Origin: Mikania micrantha | Taxonomy: Eukaryota > Streptophyta > Magnoliopsida > Asterales > Asteraceae | Reading direction: 5' to 3' | Assembly (NCBI GenBank): GCA_009363875.1 | Contig: CM018687.1 | Coordinates: forward strand, 16,244,963 to 16,308,962 | Length of the DNA: 64,000 nt | Shown here: positions 11,398 to 22,013 of the stretch, in pieces | How the letters are laid out: each line of letters starts with the position of its first letter | Numbering within the stretch: the stretch's first letter is position 1 | The notes under the pieces: generated by a model | What the model was told of the DNA's origin: nothing | The model's input: the letters and a program-made list of their open reading frames with translations, nothing else | Databases searched by the model: none | Translations under genes and position numbers: made by a program

Positions 11398-14300
11398 ATG
11401 GCTGGATACAAGTCCGTGACGAAGAACAACATATGCGCTCATTTGGATCTTGACACTCCGAACGCCAAGCACTACACTGAGATCATTACCTTTCTCAGGC
11501 GTTCGAGGATTTTCACGGCTATTTCTACTGTCCATACCTCGTACCGTTCGCATCAGCAAGACTTCTGGGACTCTGCTGACATAGACTGTGAGGCTGAGCC
11601 TACCGTTATCCGGGGAAAGGTTCTTGGACATGATGTGGTTATCTCAGCAGAACACATCAGGAGAGTCTGTGGCTTTCAGGATTCTCCGGATCAGCCCTAT
11701 CTGTTAGATCATTACTTGGTCTGTGGATGCTTCATGAGATGCAAGTATGAGGGAGATCTTGGAGCTGGGATTCTCAACAAAGCCTTCATGTCTCATCAGT
11801 TCAAGTATCTTGCGCATGTTCTGATACATTGTCTAGGATCCAGGAGAGGTGGATTTGACGACATGCGAGAGACGATTCAAGGTGCCTTTGTTGCTCTTGT
11901 GCTGAACAGACCATTCAACTTCTCTGAGATGGTCTTCACTCACATGAAGGAGAATGTTACTTTGAAGGGGGACAAGAAATTTCTGATGTACCCGAGGTTT
12001 CTGCAGCAGTTGATCGATGCTCAGTTACCTGATCTACCGAAGATCAGTGCTGACATTATCAAGCTGGAGCACATGAATGATCTCACTCTCAACAGGGTGA
12101 TGTCATACAGGGGCAAAGAGAGGAAGCCAGCTTCCAGATCTTTATTCGGTCATCTCTCTAGGCCTGATTACAGAGCACCAGCTGGTCGAAGACGGAGACA
12201 TGATGAGTCTGACTCAGATGTTGAGGATATTGTTGTACCATATGATGGTGGAGATGATGATTTTGAGGGTGATGTTGGTGTTGGTGCAAGTGGTAGTGAT
12301 GCTGGGGTTGCTGGTGATGTTATGGCAGGTGGTGGTGCTAGCTCAGTAAGTGTGAGCATGATGACTGTAGGCACAGATGCTATGACTCCTGATGCAGGTG
12401 TTAGCACCTCTTTGGCTGCAGAGGAGGAAGTAGATATTGACTCACTGATGGAGCTGAATTTCCAGATTACTACTACCTCCACAGTGACTGCTCCTCTTGA
12501 TGCTACAGTCCCTCATTTTTCTGAAGGTGGTGATGAGGCAGAGGACTCAAGTGAAGATGAGGGTGAGGGTGGTGCTGATGAGGCTGACAGTTCGTATTCT
12601 GAAGAGACTCAGGATGATGAGTTTGATAAAGTGATGGAAGGAGGAAGAATGGAGATGAGGAAGAGAAAGAGGAGTGAAGTAGAGATAGAGGAGATTGCTG
12701 ATCCTTCTTTTATTCCAGAGTTTGATGTACCCTCACCTCCTCGGTCTTCTGCTCCTGCTACTACTGCTGCTGTTCTGTCTACATCCTCCAGAACCAGGAG
12801 AGGAAAGAGGTCGAGGTTCTCTTTCCAGAGAAGGTCAGAACTGATAACGGCTGCTACAACTACTGTTACATCAGTAGCAGCTGTTTCAGCTTCTTCACTG
12901 ATCAGGTTAAGGGCAACTCATGTTCGTGCCACTACCGCCCCTCTGACCACCTCGGTGACTCAGGCCCCCATATTTACTGCTGCATTCTCTGGTCCCTCCA
13001 TTTCACGTGCTGATATGTCTATACCTACTGTGTCAGTTGTTGATCAGTTGAGCACACTGAACAGTATGGTACTCAGATTGATGAAGAGGAGTATGGAACA
13101 GGAAAAGAAGAATAGGGAGCAAGAGCTTGTTATTGCTCAGCTCACCAAGAGAGTGGAGGAGCAGGACACTCTGCTGATTCAAGCTGCAGATCAAAGGGCT
13201 GATCTGAGGGCTAGGTCTGCTCAACAGGAGCAGCAGCTGCTGAAATACATTGATGAGCATCATCAGCTAGCCCTGACAGTCACAAATTTCAGTGATAGGA
13301 TACTGTCCTTAGAGACTGAAAATGCTCGATTAGCAGATCAGATCGACAGTCTCAAGGATAGTACTCCTCGGATTGAAGGCTCTGCAGCATGTTCCGATGA
13401 ATCAGACAAGGAGGAAGATGAAGAAGAAGAAGAAGAGTCTGAGGAGGAACAGGTAGATTATGAGGATTCAGAGAAAGATGCTGAATCTGATGATGAAGAC
13501 AAGGACGGATCTGGGAGTGGGTCTTCTGGGTCATCCAGTACTGATGATGATGATGATGACGACGATGATCAAGCCCCTCCATCTTTTGAGATCCGGTCCA
13601 AGAAGGCCAATGACAAGAAGTCAAAGGCTCCTCCTCCTTCGTCTCCCTCAAAGACAGCCGAACCTGAAGCGACTAAGGAAGTAGAAGCTGTGCTTGTGAG
13701 ACGTCAGTTAGACGAGACTCTTACTATGATTCTGGACGCTCAAGGCATTATACAGCACTCAGTTAGCTACGACAAGGAGGAGGGAGAAATCATTCACTGC
13801 CTTTCAAAGGAACAAATAGCTGAGCTATTCAGGTTAAATCCTGATGAGGTGATCACTGACGATACCTCTGTTCCTGTTTTTGATGAGCCAGAGCCAGAAC
13901 CTTTTGATGATATAGATGAGGTTATTCTGGAGGATATTACGGATGAGGAGTATCCTAAATATGCATCGGCTGAAGATGAGCTGCCTACATTCACTGAACC
14001 ATTTGATCAAGAAACAGAGGATCTTCTGGTCAGATACTTGGAAGAACAGGTCGAAGTCAGCAAGTCTGAAGCCGATGAACAGAGAAAAAGGAAAGAGGAG
14101 TGGGAGGCTTATTGGGAAGTCTTAAAGAGACAGAGCACTGAGAAGATGCCAGCTACTCATAAGACGGTTTATAGGACCAAAGGCTATAAAGCTGGAGGTC
14201 AGATTCTTAGCTGGGCATACTTGCACGACCTCGGATGTTATGCAGTGAAAAGAGAAAAGGGAATAGACTACTTCAAGCATCCCCATGACTTCAAGACGTT

Positions 14301-14853
14301 GCCTGGGTTTTAAGTCAATCAGTTAGCTCGTCTGAAGATGCTCTATAGTGAAGACTCAGGGATGTCTGCTTGGTTTTCTAGACAGATCCAGTACGAGTAC
14401 CGTAAGCGATGGGTGAACTTCCAACCTCAACAGCCTGAACGTTATTATCTTCCTGAGATTGATGGAGACACTCGGAAACACAAAGTTATCCTGAAGTGGC
14501 TTCCCCCTAAAGTCTTGAAGAAGATTCCTCTAAGGAAGATGCGACAAGATTTTATGGAAGGCTTCCGATGGTGGTATTATGACGGTCGTACTGGAGAAGC
14601 AGTGATTGTACTCTGCAAGGACAAGCAGTGGGAGACTGTAAGGATTTTTGAGCCAATGTGGTTGACCAACCTATCCCACAAAGATGTCCAAGCTTTGTTT
14701 AGGCACCAGATTTTCTTTGATGTTCAAGACATGGTGCAAGCATTACAGTTTATGAGAGTGATCCGTCTCTGCAGCATTTTCAAGATCCACGCTGGAGCTG
14801 ACTGGAAAGCTATCTCTGCAAAGTATTTCAAGAAGGACGCTTCCAAGAGTTGA
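11398..14853 (+). pseudogene. Sirevirus-like accessory ORF ('env-like'), element 1, one stop codon
   Basis: Long reading frame downstream of pol, interrupted once by TAA at 14311-14313 (element 2 has a sense codon there). I chose the ATG at 11398, not the upstream in-frame ATG at 11365, because element 2 starts with the same MAG.KSVTKNN block. Regions in order: conserved N-terminal domain (about residues 1-240); Ser/Gly/Asp-rich low complexity (270-440); basic patches RKRKRSE (about 421) and RRGKRSR (about 466); a long coiled coil (about 545-655); an acidic tract rich in D and E (about 665-725); a conserved charged region; and a C-terminal domain (about 915-1151) rich in aromatic and basic residues. 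I see no signal peptide or hydrophobic membrane segment, so an envelope role is not supported; a nucleic-acid or chromatin role is a guess. Confidence 0.75.
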
Positions 14854-14862
14854 ACTAGGTCC

Positions 14863-14871
14863 AAGGGGGAG
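14863..14871 (+). other. polypurine tract at 3' LTR, element 1
   Basis: AAGGGGGAG ending two bases before the 3' LTR (14874). It is the expected plus-strand primer site. The surrounding bases GAACTAGGTCC are identical in element 2. Confidence 0.8.
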
Positions 14872-14873
14872 TT

Positions 14874-15496
14874 TGTAGATGCACTTAATGTCCCTAGTTC
14901 TATTTTGTAACATTCATCATGTAAAATTCAAGTTATATTAATGGAAGTTGTCTTTCTATATTGTTCTTAATGTTTAATATTGATTATATGATTATGTTAT
15001 TGGTTGATTTGATTTATTATATATTTGAGTATGAGTATTGCTCATTCGGCCGAATGACTCTAGAGTATGAAGTCATTCGCCAAATGAGAATAGAATATGT
15101 CTATATTCAGCGAATGACTCATTCGCCGAATGACTCATTCGACTGAATTACCTATTCGACAGAAGTCATTCGCCGAATGAGTTGTTTCGGCCTCTCATTC
15201 GGCCGAATGTCAGCTGCCTATATATACAAGTTCAAAATCATTTCAACCCTAACTTCTGAGAACCCTCATTCTTCTCTGTGTGCTCCAGTGTCAAACCCCT
15301 GAAGATTTGAGAGTTTCTATTCATAGCTCGTGGTGTTCGATTCTCATTCAAACGTTCATCTTTTACCTTCGAATCACCACGGTTGCTGTTGGTTTCGATT
15401 GGAAAACCCTGGAATAGGATTCCGCACTATTCCAGAGGCTGTAGAGCAGATCTCCATTGGAACCGGGTTGTTTCCGTGCTCCAAATTGGTCCTACA
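14874..15496 (+). repeat. 3' LTR of element 1
   Basis: 623 bp, TGTAGATGCA to GGTCCTACA. It contains the same palindrome array (about 15043-15210) and a TATATATA box at 15219-15226. It lacks 15 bp present in the 5' LTR. Confidence 0.9.
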
Positions 15497-16001
15497 GATC
15501 CTTGGTGTGATCTGTGGACTTTGACAGCTTCAAATTGAAGTTTAGATGGTAGAAATCTCGTCTGGTATGTGTTTTGAGCGTTTATGTTCGAGAGACAACC
15601 AATTAAAGTAATCTGCATGAATTCTGATGAAGAAAACCAAGTTTTTCCACCGCCTCATCCTTCGCGTACCGCCTAGGATGGCGAGATGGGGCTTGGCGTA
15701 CCGCGACACGTCACGGAATCTCAGATATTTTTCTGAGTCCGCCGTATCGCCTTGATTGACCCATTGGCTTTAGGCGTACTGCCAGACACCAAAATTCTCA
15801 AACTTTTGTAGTTTTCTTCGTTTTTCGATTTCGGAGAATCCAGAACTCCTTTTCGCGCACGGTTTTCGCCTACGTTCGTCATTTTTCGCATACTTTCAAC
15901 CTGCAATAATTTCGATTGTCAAATCAACGTGGATTTCAAGTACGACCAAATGTGCTCTCGTCATTAATGACGTAATTCTCATCTACAATTGTCACAATGC
16001 A
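15497..16001. repeat. degenerate repeat, right part
   Basis: Non-coding DNA right of element 1. CGTACCGCC motifs (15664-15672, 15699) recall the region near 20285-20350. I take this as the continuation of the repeat at 947-2572, with weak support. Confidence 0.3.
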
Positions 16002-16017
16002 AGATACCATTGTTATT

Positions 16018-16154
16018 TTTTTGTTTCAACGGCAATGCTTACCCTCACCTAAATTACATCTTTACACCTTAATTACACCCTTGCATGAGATTGAACCCAT
16101 GACCTCCTATTCTAAGAGACAAGCCTCTACCAAGTGGGCTAGTCCCACATTAGC
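16018..16154 (-). mobile_element. tRNA-derived SINE
   Basis: On the minus strand the element begins GCTAATGTGGGACTAGCCC. It has an A box (TAGCCCACTTG) and a B box (GGTTCAATCTC), and ends with a short A-rich tail. It is flanked by a 16-bp target duplication with one mismatch: AGATACCATTGTTATT (16002-16017) and AGATACCATCGTTATT (16155-16170). This is a clear TPRT-type insertion. A related head is at 45150-45238. Confidence 0.8.
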
Positions 16155-16170
16155 AGATACCATCGTTATT

Positions 16171-16722
16171 GACTGTCAGCCTCTATTTTTTCTATAATAG
16201 TTGGCAAAAGTGAACCATATTTGTTGCATCATTCTTGATTTCTTGGCTTATAGGTAATTTTTTATGGTTTTTTGTCATCTTTTAAATGTTAGTAAATTGT
16301 TATGTGGATAGTTATTTATTTTTTAGATTTTGTGTGATTATTTACTTTATCAAATATTTGTTAAATTGTTATATACTTAGAATGCTATGTAATATGCATA
16401 TGTACAAGCTTTTGTGTATTTAGATAATACGGAACATATTTTCAAAAAAATATTAAACTTTCATCTTATAGGATCCGACCTAGTTTGAATGTTCTAGTTT
16501 ATTTTTGTTTTGTAACCTAACTTGACCTGACTCTAAACCTTATAAAAATTAAATATTTGATGATAGACAACTGACAATAAAAAATTTCTAATCTCATGAA
16601 AATTTTATTAGGACGGCCGGTATTAGGTACAAGTGAGGGTTGAACTCTAGAACAAAAAATAAAGGTAGAAAAGAAGAAGAATCAGAAGAGGCAAAGAAAT
16701 AAAGAGTATAAACAAGAGCTTG
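16171..16722. other. AT-rich DNA, no gene seen
   Basis: No coding potential or clear repeat boundary was recognised. Confidence 0.4.
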
Positions 16723-17004
16723 GTTATTTACACACCTAACGTTTTATTTTAGCACTCCACTGACCTTACAAGTCTCATATATGTCTATATGAGGCGTATA
16801 GCCCCCACAAACAGCCAATTATTGGTCTCGTATACGTATCGTACACGACATATACACCCATATAGACCTATAAGATTCTTCTAAGAATCCAGTCATTGAT
16901 ACTGACAAATTTAACAAACAATGATTACCTCCATATATGTTTCATATAAACCTATATGAGACGTATAAAGAATGTAGAGAGTGTGAAGTGGATGTGAGAA
17001 TAAC
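16723..17004. mobile_element. MITE-like element, TTATTYACACACC family, copy 1
   Basis: Starts GTTATTTACACACCTAAC and ends ..GTGAGAATAAC. The interior is full of short inverted motifs around CTCATATA/TATATGAG and AGACGTATA. A sibling with the same ends and interior is at 61594-61870. No convincing target duplication was found. Confidence 0.6.
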
Positions 17005-17231
17005 ATGAGTCATAAACAATCTATCTTCAAGATCATCTTTGTGACACTACACTAGTAAGGCTATTTTCCATGAATTCATCATGTCATTTTGAATGACTGC
17101 TGATCGATATATGTGATGCAATATATTTTGATGTATTTATTAGTTTTTAGTTTTGTGTTTTGAATAATTTTATTAGACTGAATTTTTGACTTGGTTTATT
17201 ATTTTGGGCACGATTAAAGAATATGTTTAAC

Positions 17232-17516
17232 TAGAGATGTGATTGGTACTATACCGGTTTCGATACCAAAAATACCGGTACAAAATTTATAAAAAAGTAG
17301 GTATTGAATACCATACCGAATCAATCGGTACGGTACTGGTTCGGTACCGGTATAGGTTACCAAAAATCATCTTAAATTATTATTTGTACCGTACCGGTAC
17401 TGACATCGAATTTATGAAAGAATAGGTATCGAATACTATACCGAATCTAACGATTCGGTACCAGTTGGTACGATACAAGTTTGGTTTCGGAACTCGGTAC
17501 CAGATGTTCATCCCTA
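17232..17516. mobile_element. hAT-type MITE rich in GGTACCG motifs
   Basis: 285 bp starting TAGAGATG and ending CATCCCTA (imperfect TIRs). It is flanked by a perfect 8-bp duplication TGTTTAAC (17224-17231 and 17517-17524). The interior is dominated by CGGTACCG-type inverted motifs. The 8-bp duplication with TAGRGATG ends fits non-autonomous hAT elements. Confidence 0.7.
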
Positions 17517-17748
17517 TGTTTAACTAATAATATTATTATGTATTTTAATTAATTGTTGTCGTGTATTATATTTTTCAGATTAAGATGCACTATTTCTCCA
17601 ATTTTTGTAATAAATTTTAATATTTAATAGAAATTTATGTCATCATTTAGAAAATTGATCTACAAGTTTCATATACATATAAATATAATGAGTAAACATT
17701 TTTAAACATAAGTTAAATATGCATACGTATACATACATACACACATTT

Positions 17749-17836
17749 TATGTATGTATGTATGTATGTATGTATGTATGTATGTATGTATGTATGTATG
17801 TATGTATGTATGTATGTATGTATGTATGTATGTATG

Positions 17837-17866
<30 letters not shown>
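17749..17866. repeat. (TATG)n microsatellite
   Basis: About 29 uninterrupted tetranucleotide units over 118 bp. It accounts for a spurious minus-strand frame of IHTY repeats. A long, pure tract like this is probably polymorphic. Confidence 0.95.
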
Positions 17867-17868
<2 letters not shown>

Positions 17869-18446
17869 GCTCTACAAGATAGATAAATAAAGAATTAATG
17901 TGGGAAAAACTTTTTAATATCAGGAATGGCAATGTATCGGGTTTGGGTATGGTATCGCTAATCTTAGTCTCATACATGTATCTATCGAGTAATTGTCCAT
18001 CAGGTATCGTACATACCCACAGGTATCAGGTATACCCTTTACTTTATTTAAAAATGTGAGGTTAATGTACAAAGTGATAGTTTTGTAAAAAGTTTAAAAA
18101 GCAAAGTGTTATTATAAATAACAAAATGCTATTATAATATAATATTAACAAAGTGTTATTATAATATTTAACAGTTCCTTTTTAATAATAGCACTTTGCT
18201 TTTTAAATTTTTTACAAAACTATCAATTTGTATTTGATCCTAACGCTTATTTAAAATTACTTTATGAGACTTTCCAAATATAGATTGTATGACACTAATT
18301 TGATACAATGTTACTATTTAATTATAAAAATAAACTAGAATCCATAAACTAAATACATATAATATAACCACATGAGATATAAATCTCAAAATATGATGTC
18401 ATAAATTGTAGTTTTAATATTAAAACTGAAGCTAAATATTTAAAAT
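17867..18446. other. AT-rich DNA with a foldback repeat
   Basis: No gene is seen. The interval contains a hairpin repeat (18069-18232) described separately. Confidence 0.5.
18069..18232. repeat. foldback (hairpin) repeat
   Basis: The left arm GATAGTTTTGTAAAAAGTTT... (18069-18116) is repeated inverted on the right (18185-18232) with only a few mismatches. The arms are about 48 bp around a loop of about 68 bp. It may be a small MITE; no target duplication was recognised. Confidence 0.65.
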
Positions 18447-18952
18447 GTCACACCTCGGGATCTCCGTCCCTCGCGGGTGCGACGTAGACTAGCGCAGGAT
18501 CGCAGCCTCCGGTCACACTTGCGAGACCTACATGTCTGTTTATATATGTACATCCAATAACTTGGATAAAACAGTTTTATAAATCAGAGTTGCGGAAGCT
18601 AATTAATATGTTTTCATGACATTACAAAATATAAGTGCCGAAGCGATTTCAATGTTAAATTATTGTTCAAAATAATTTGTTTATGCATTTTTCTCCCCCA
18701 AGGGTCGAAAATAGTGAAAAGGAGTCGTGAACTCACTTGATTGTGCAGTTCCTAGGTCGTGTTTGTGAACAACGCATGCAAACACCTGCTAGTGGTCACC
18801 TATAATCATATAGGTCATGAGTATGTGTTGTGTGGTTTATTGTATCACATACAACTCCAGGTGTCAGTGTGCTCAACTGAGTGTTTGTATTGACTTGTGT
18901 TGACTTGATGAATCGTTGGTGATACGTTAATTGTGTTATAATTTGTATGTGT

Positions 18953-19270
18953 GTTATATTAATCCTAACAGGACATTATCATTCATCCTATGATTCTACT
19001 TAAAGCAATCGTTCAAGTATGTCACATACGTTAATCACGTAAGTTTCTATTTTTGGAAAGTTGCTATTTTTGGAAACTTTATATTTTCAGAAAGTTTTTA
19101 TTTAGGGAAAGTTATATTAATCCTAACAGGACATTATCATTCATCATATGATTCTACTTAAAGCAATCGTTCAAGTATGTCACATACGTTAATCACGTAA
19201 GTTTCTATTTTTGGAAAGTTGCTATTTTTGGAAACTTTCTATTTTCAGAAAGTTTTTATTTAGGGAAAGT
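18953..19270. repeat. 158-bp tandem duplication
   Basis: Two adjacent units starting GTTATATTAATCCTAACAGG at 18953 and 19111, almost identical. Each ends in short TTTCTATTTTTGGAAAG-type sub-repeats that also appear singly near 19397 and 19698. Confidence 0.9.
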
Positions 19271-19990
19271 TTAGTTATGAAATCCCGTTTCATCAAACTA
19301 GTACCTCTAGCATGTTCATAAAACATATTAAACACGTATACAAGTATCATCATATGCCATCTATGTACAAATTATCGAATTTACCAATTTTCTCCAAACA
19401 AAGTTTCTATTTTTAGAAAGTACTTGTTTAAAAATCCATTTTCACATATAAAAGTTAGAAATACGTTTATATATCATTCTTAAACATATTTAAACAACAT
19501 CATATCATTCACGCCAAAACATCGAAATCAACACTTTTGATTATAAAGGTTCCTATAAATAGTAAGTCATTAACAAAAACCATATTTTTACACAGTTAAG
19601 TACTCAAATATGTTTCTAAACACTCTAGTAGACACTTATCATCATCTAATAACATCTAGAATGTCTAGATGATCATCTATTAACAACATGTATGTTCAAA
19701 GTTTCTATTTTTGGTAAGTAACTCAAATCTTCATATGTTGTGATAAAACTTAACATAGATAATTTCTAAACTCTTAACCAGTCAAAATACATCAACAATC
19801 ATCAATATCATCCACAAATTTCATGCATGTGAGTCATTTGGAGTTGCATGTGGTTATACACACATGCATGTGGGTTTTTAAGCTTGCATGTGCAATCTAA
19901 GTATAAATGATCATAGAAAACTACCTCGCAAGTGTATGGATGGTCCAATTTTAAAGCTTCAGATGGTGGCTCATGAAGTTGTTCTTGCTT

Positions 19991-20162
19991 GTTGATGGCT
20001 TCCAATCACCTCCTTCGAGCTCCAATGGTCCAAGAGCACTTCCAAATGCAAAGAAGAGGCTAATGAGATGTTTACTGTTGATGGCTTCCAATCACCTCCT
20101 TCAAGCTCCAATGGTCCAAGAGCACTTCCAAATGCAAAGAAGAGGCTAATGAGATGTTTACA
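19991..20162. repeat. 86-bp tandem duplication
   Basis: GTTGATGGCTTCCAATCACC starts at 19991 and 20077; both copies run to GAGATGTTTAC with about one mismatch. Confidence 0.9.
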
Positions 20163-20420
20163 GGGGCTTGAGAGGTGTTCATCGGAGTTCTGGTCGAGAG
20201 AGATGCCAAAAGTTTGGGTTCGGGCAAAGAAAAGGATTGTGGGGAAAAGGGTTGCTTTCATAGAGTTTTTGACCTCTAGGGCTCATCGCGTACCACCAAG
20301 GACAAAATAGCTAGGCTCTCCACTGAGACACGTTGCGTACCGCCAAGGTAGAAAATGATTGGTTTTCCTTTACCGCCGTGAGTTATTATGCGCCATTGTC
20401 TGGAATTTAGGGCTTCAATG

Positions 20421-20961
20421 TTTCATTTCATCATTTCTCAAAAAAATGACGAAGAAGGCGAGCAGGCGAGCTGCCGAACGGCGATCAGGTGTCAAGTGAG
20501 ATGAAGCTTCGATTCATCCTCCATATCATAGGACTAGGATCCATCTTCTTCATCTATATCTCTCATCTCAATCACAGACTGTGCCCCTTGTTGGCTCGTT
20601 CGCAACTCCACTTGTCACCATTGTAACATCGTTTACTCGCTCATTCAAACACTCACTCTACCGCTCGACACTCGTTCTTGCGTACTCGCACATCTGTATC
20701 TCTCATTGTTTGTTGTGTCGCCGTAGGCTATAGCCGCACAGTCGCAACAGCCCAAGCAGTCGGAAAATTTGGGGGTTTTGGGCTCAGGTTTGATTTATGT
20801 CGTTCTGTACTTCCGTGAACCATTTAAAGGTTAGTATTTCTGACTTTGTGTATTTGATTCTTAATCCTTTGATAGTTTGTTGCTTTGATTAAATTGGGTA
20901 GTCATTAGATTCCATTTTTGGTTTGAATTGCTTATTTCTTGAACAAGTTTGTGTGTTTAAA
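20421..20961. other. no gene seen
   Basis: Mixed-composition DNA without a supportable ORF. It may contain leader or flanking sequence of the hAT relic downstream. Confidence 0.35.
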
Positions 20962-21738
20962 GGGTTATTGGATTAAAATACTCCCAAATTTAACCTCTTG
21001 GCCGGCAAAAGTCCCTACTTAGGAAAAGTTTCACAACACACCCAACTTTAAACTTAGTTTTTGTTAGCACTCCCATCCTAACGAAAGTGTAACTCTGTTA
21101 AGTTAAATCGCAAAACCGAACCTAACGATGACAACATCTTCTCTCAATCAAAAATTGAAATCACAGAAACTTAGTTGACACTCATTCAGTCCTAATCGTG
21201 GCCTCAATTTCATCAAACATCCTCTATCCTATCAATTTTTAATCCAAGAAACAATCGCGGCTACTATATATATGAACTCAAGCAATTCGAATCCGATCCC
21301 GGTAATTCAAGAGACCCTTAGCCTCGTTTTTAGGTCTAGAACGAAAGCCCTATAGTTAATTTGATCAAATGTCATCCTTCCTATCGATTTTGAATCCAAG
21401 AAACAGTCGCAAATACATTTATAAACGAACTCAGGCAATTCGAATCCGATCCAAGTAATTTTTGAAACCACTAGCCTCGTTTTTAGGTCTAGAACAAAAG
21501 CCCTATGGTTAATTTGATCATCAGATGGTCATTTGATCGATTTGGATCGGGTTTCAATACTAGGGTTTATGTAGAATTGGGGATATTCATCAAAAGTTTT
21601 AACGGAGTTACACTTCCGTTAGGATAGGAGTGCCGGAAAAAACTAAGTTCAAAGTAGGGAGTGCTGTGAAACATTTCCTAAGTAGGGAGTATTGTCGGTC
21701 AAGAGGTTAAAGTTGGGAGTATTTTAATCCAATAACCC
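20962..21738. mobile_element. Mutator-like foldback element with ~165-bp terminal inverted repeats
   Basis: The left end GGGTTATTGGATTAAAATAC is mirrored by GTATTTTAATCCAATAACCC at the right end. The inversion continues for about 165 bp, through the CCTACTTAGG and AACTTAGTTTTT blocks to AAGTGTAACTC. Flanks GTGTTTAAA (20953-20961) and TTTTTTAAA (21739-21747) are a plausible decayed 9-bp duplication (7 of 9). The interior holds a tandem pair of about 155 bp (from about 21190 and 21370, sharing GCAATTCGAATCCGATCC). There is no transposase. Long TIRs with a 9-bp duplication suggest a Mutator relative. Confidence 0.75.
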
Positions 21739-22013
21739 TTTTTTAAATGTTTTGAACAGGTTATTACTTGAACAAGTTTGTTAGATTAATTTTGTAGTTT
21801 GATACTTTGATTCCTTTTTGTTTTTTGTTTGAACAGTTTATTACTTATTATCTACATCTCTTATTCTCTTTCTAATTTGAAACATTTGATATAAAACAAG
21901 TTAAATAATTCCCTGTTTGATTGATTTTGTAGTTCAAACAGGTTGTAGTTTGATTTGTTTGTGGTAATTAGTTAGATTCTGTATTTCTGTTATTAGTTAT
22001 TTAGTTTGATTCA

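Larger units (their letters stand above)
2573..15496 (+). mobile_element. Sirevirus-like Ty1/copia retrotransposon, element 1 (12.9 kb, defective)
   Basis: Two direct LTRs (2573-3210 and 14874-15496) start TG and end CA. They flank an initiator-tRNA-Met primer binding site, gag, pol in copia order (protease region, integrase, reverse transcriptase, RNase H), a long spacer, an accessory ORF and a purine-rich tract before the 3' LTR. Gag-pol plus an extra ORF downstream of pol, an additional internal AGGGGGAGA tract and palindrome arrays are traits of the Sirevirus lineage. By eye the LTRs differ at about 10 substitutions and one 15-bp indel, so the insertion is fairly recent. Coding is broken: a stop in gag, a deletion that removes the protease motif and shifts frame, a stop in pol and a stop in the accessory ORF. 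No 5-bp target duplication is present (ACATT on the left, GATCC on the right). Confidence 0.9.
18447..20420. repeat. degenerate repeat, second copy, with internal tandem duplications
   Basis: Begins TGTCACACC and shares landmark order with 947-2572/15497-15900. It has no long ORF. It contains two separate tandem duplications (18953-19270 and 19991-20162). The family is not identified; an old LTR is possible. Confidence 0.35.

Noticed and set aside
12168..13994. Minus-strand ORFs rich in Ser, Leu and His
   Set aside because: They are antisense shadows of the low-complexity parts of the accessory ORF.
17702..17977. 91-codon ORF of IHTY repeats
   Set aside because: It is a translation of the TATG microsatellite.
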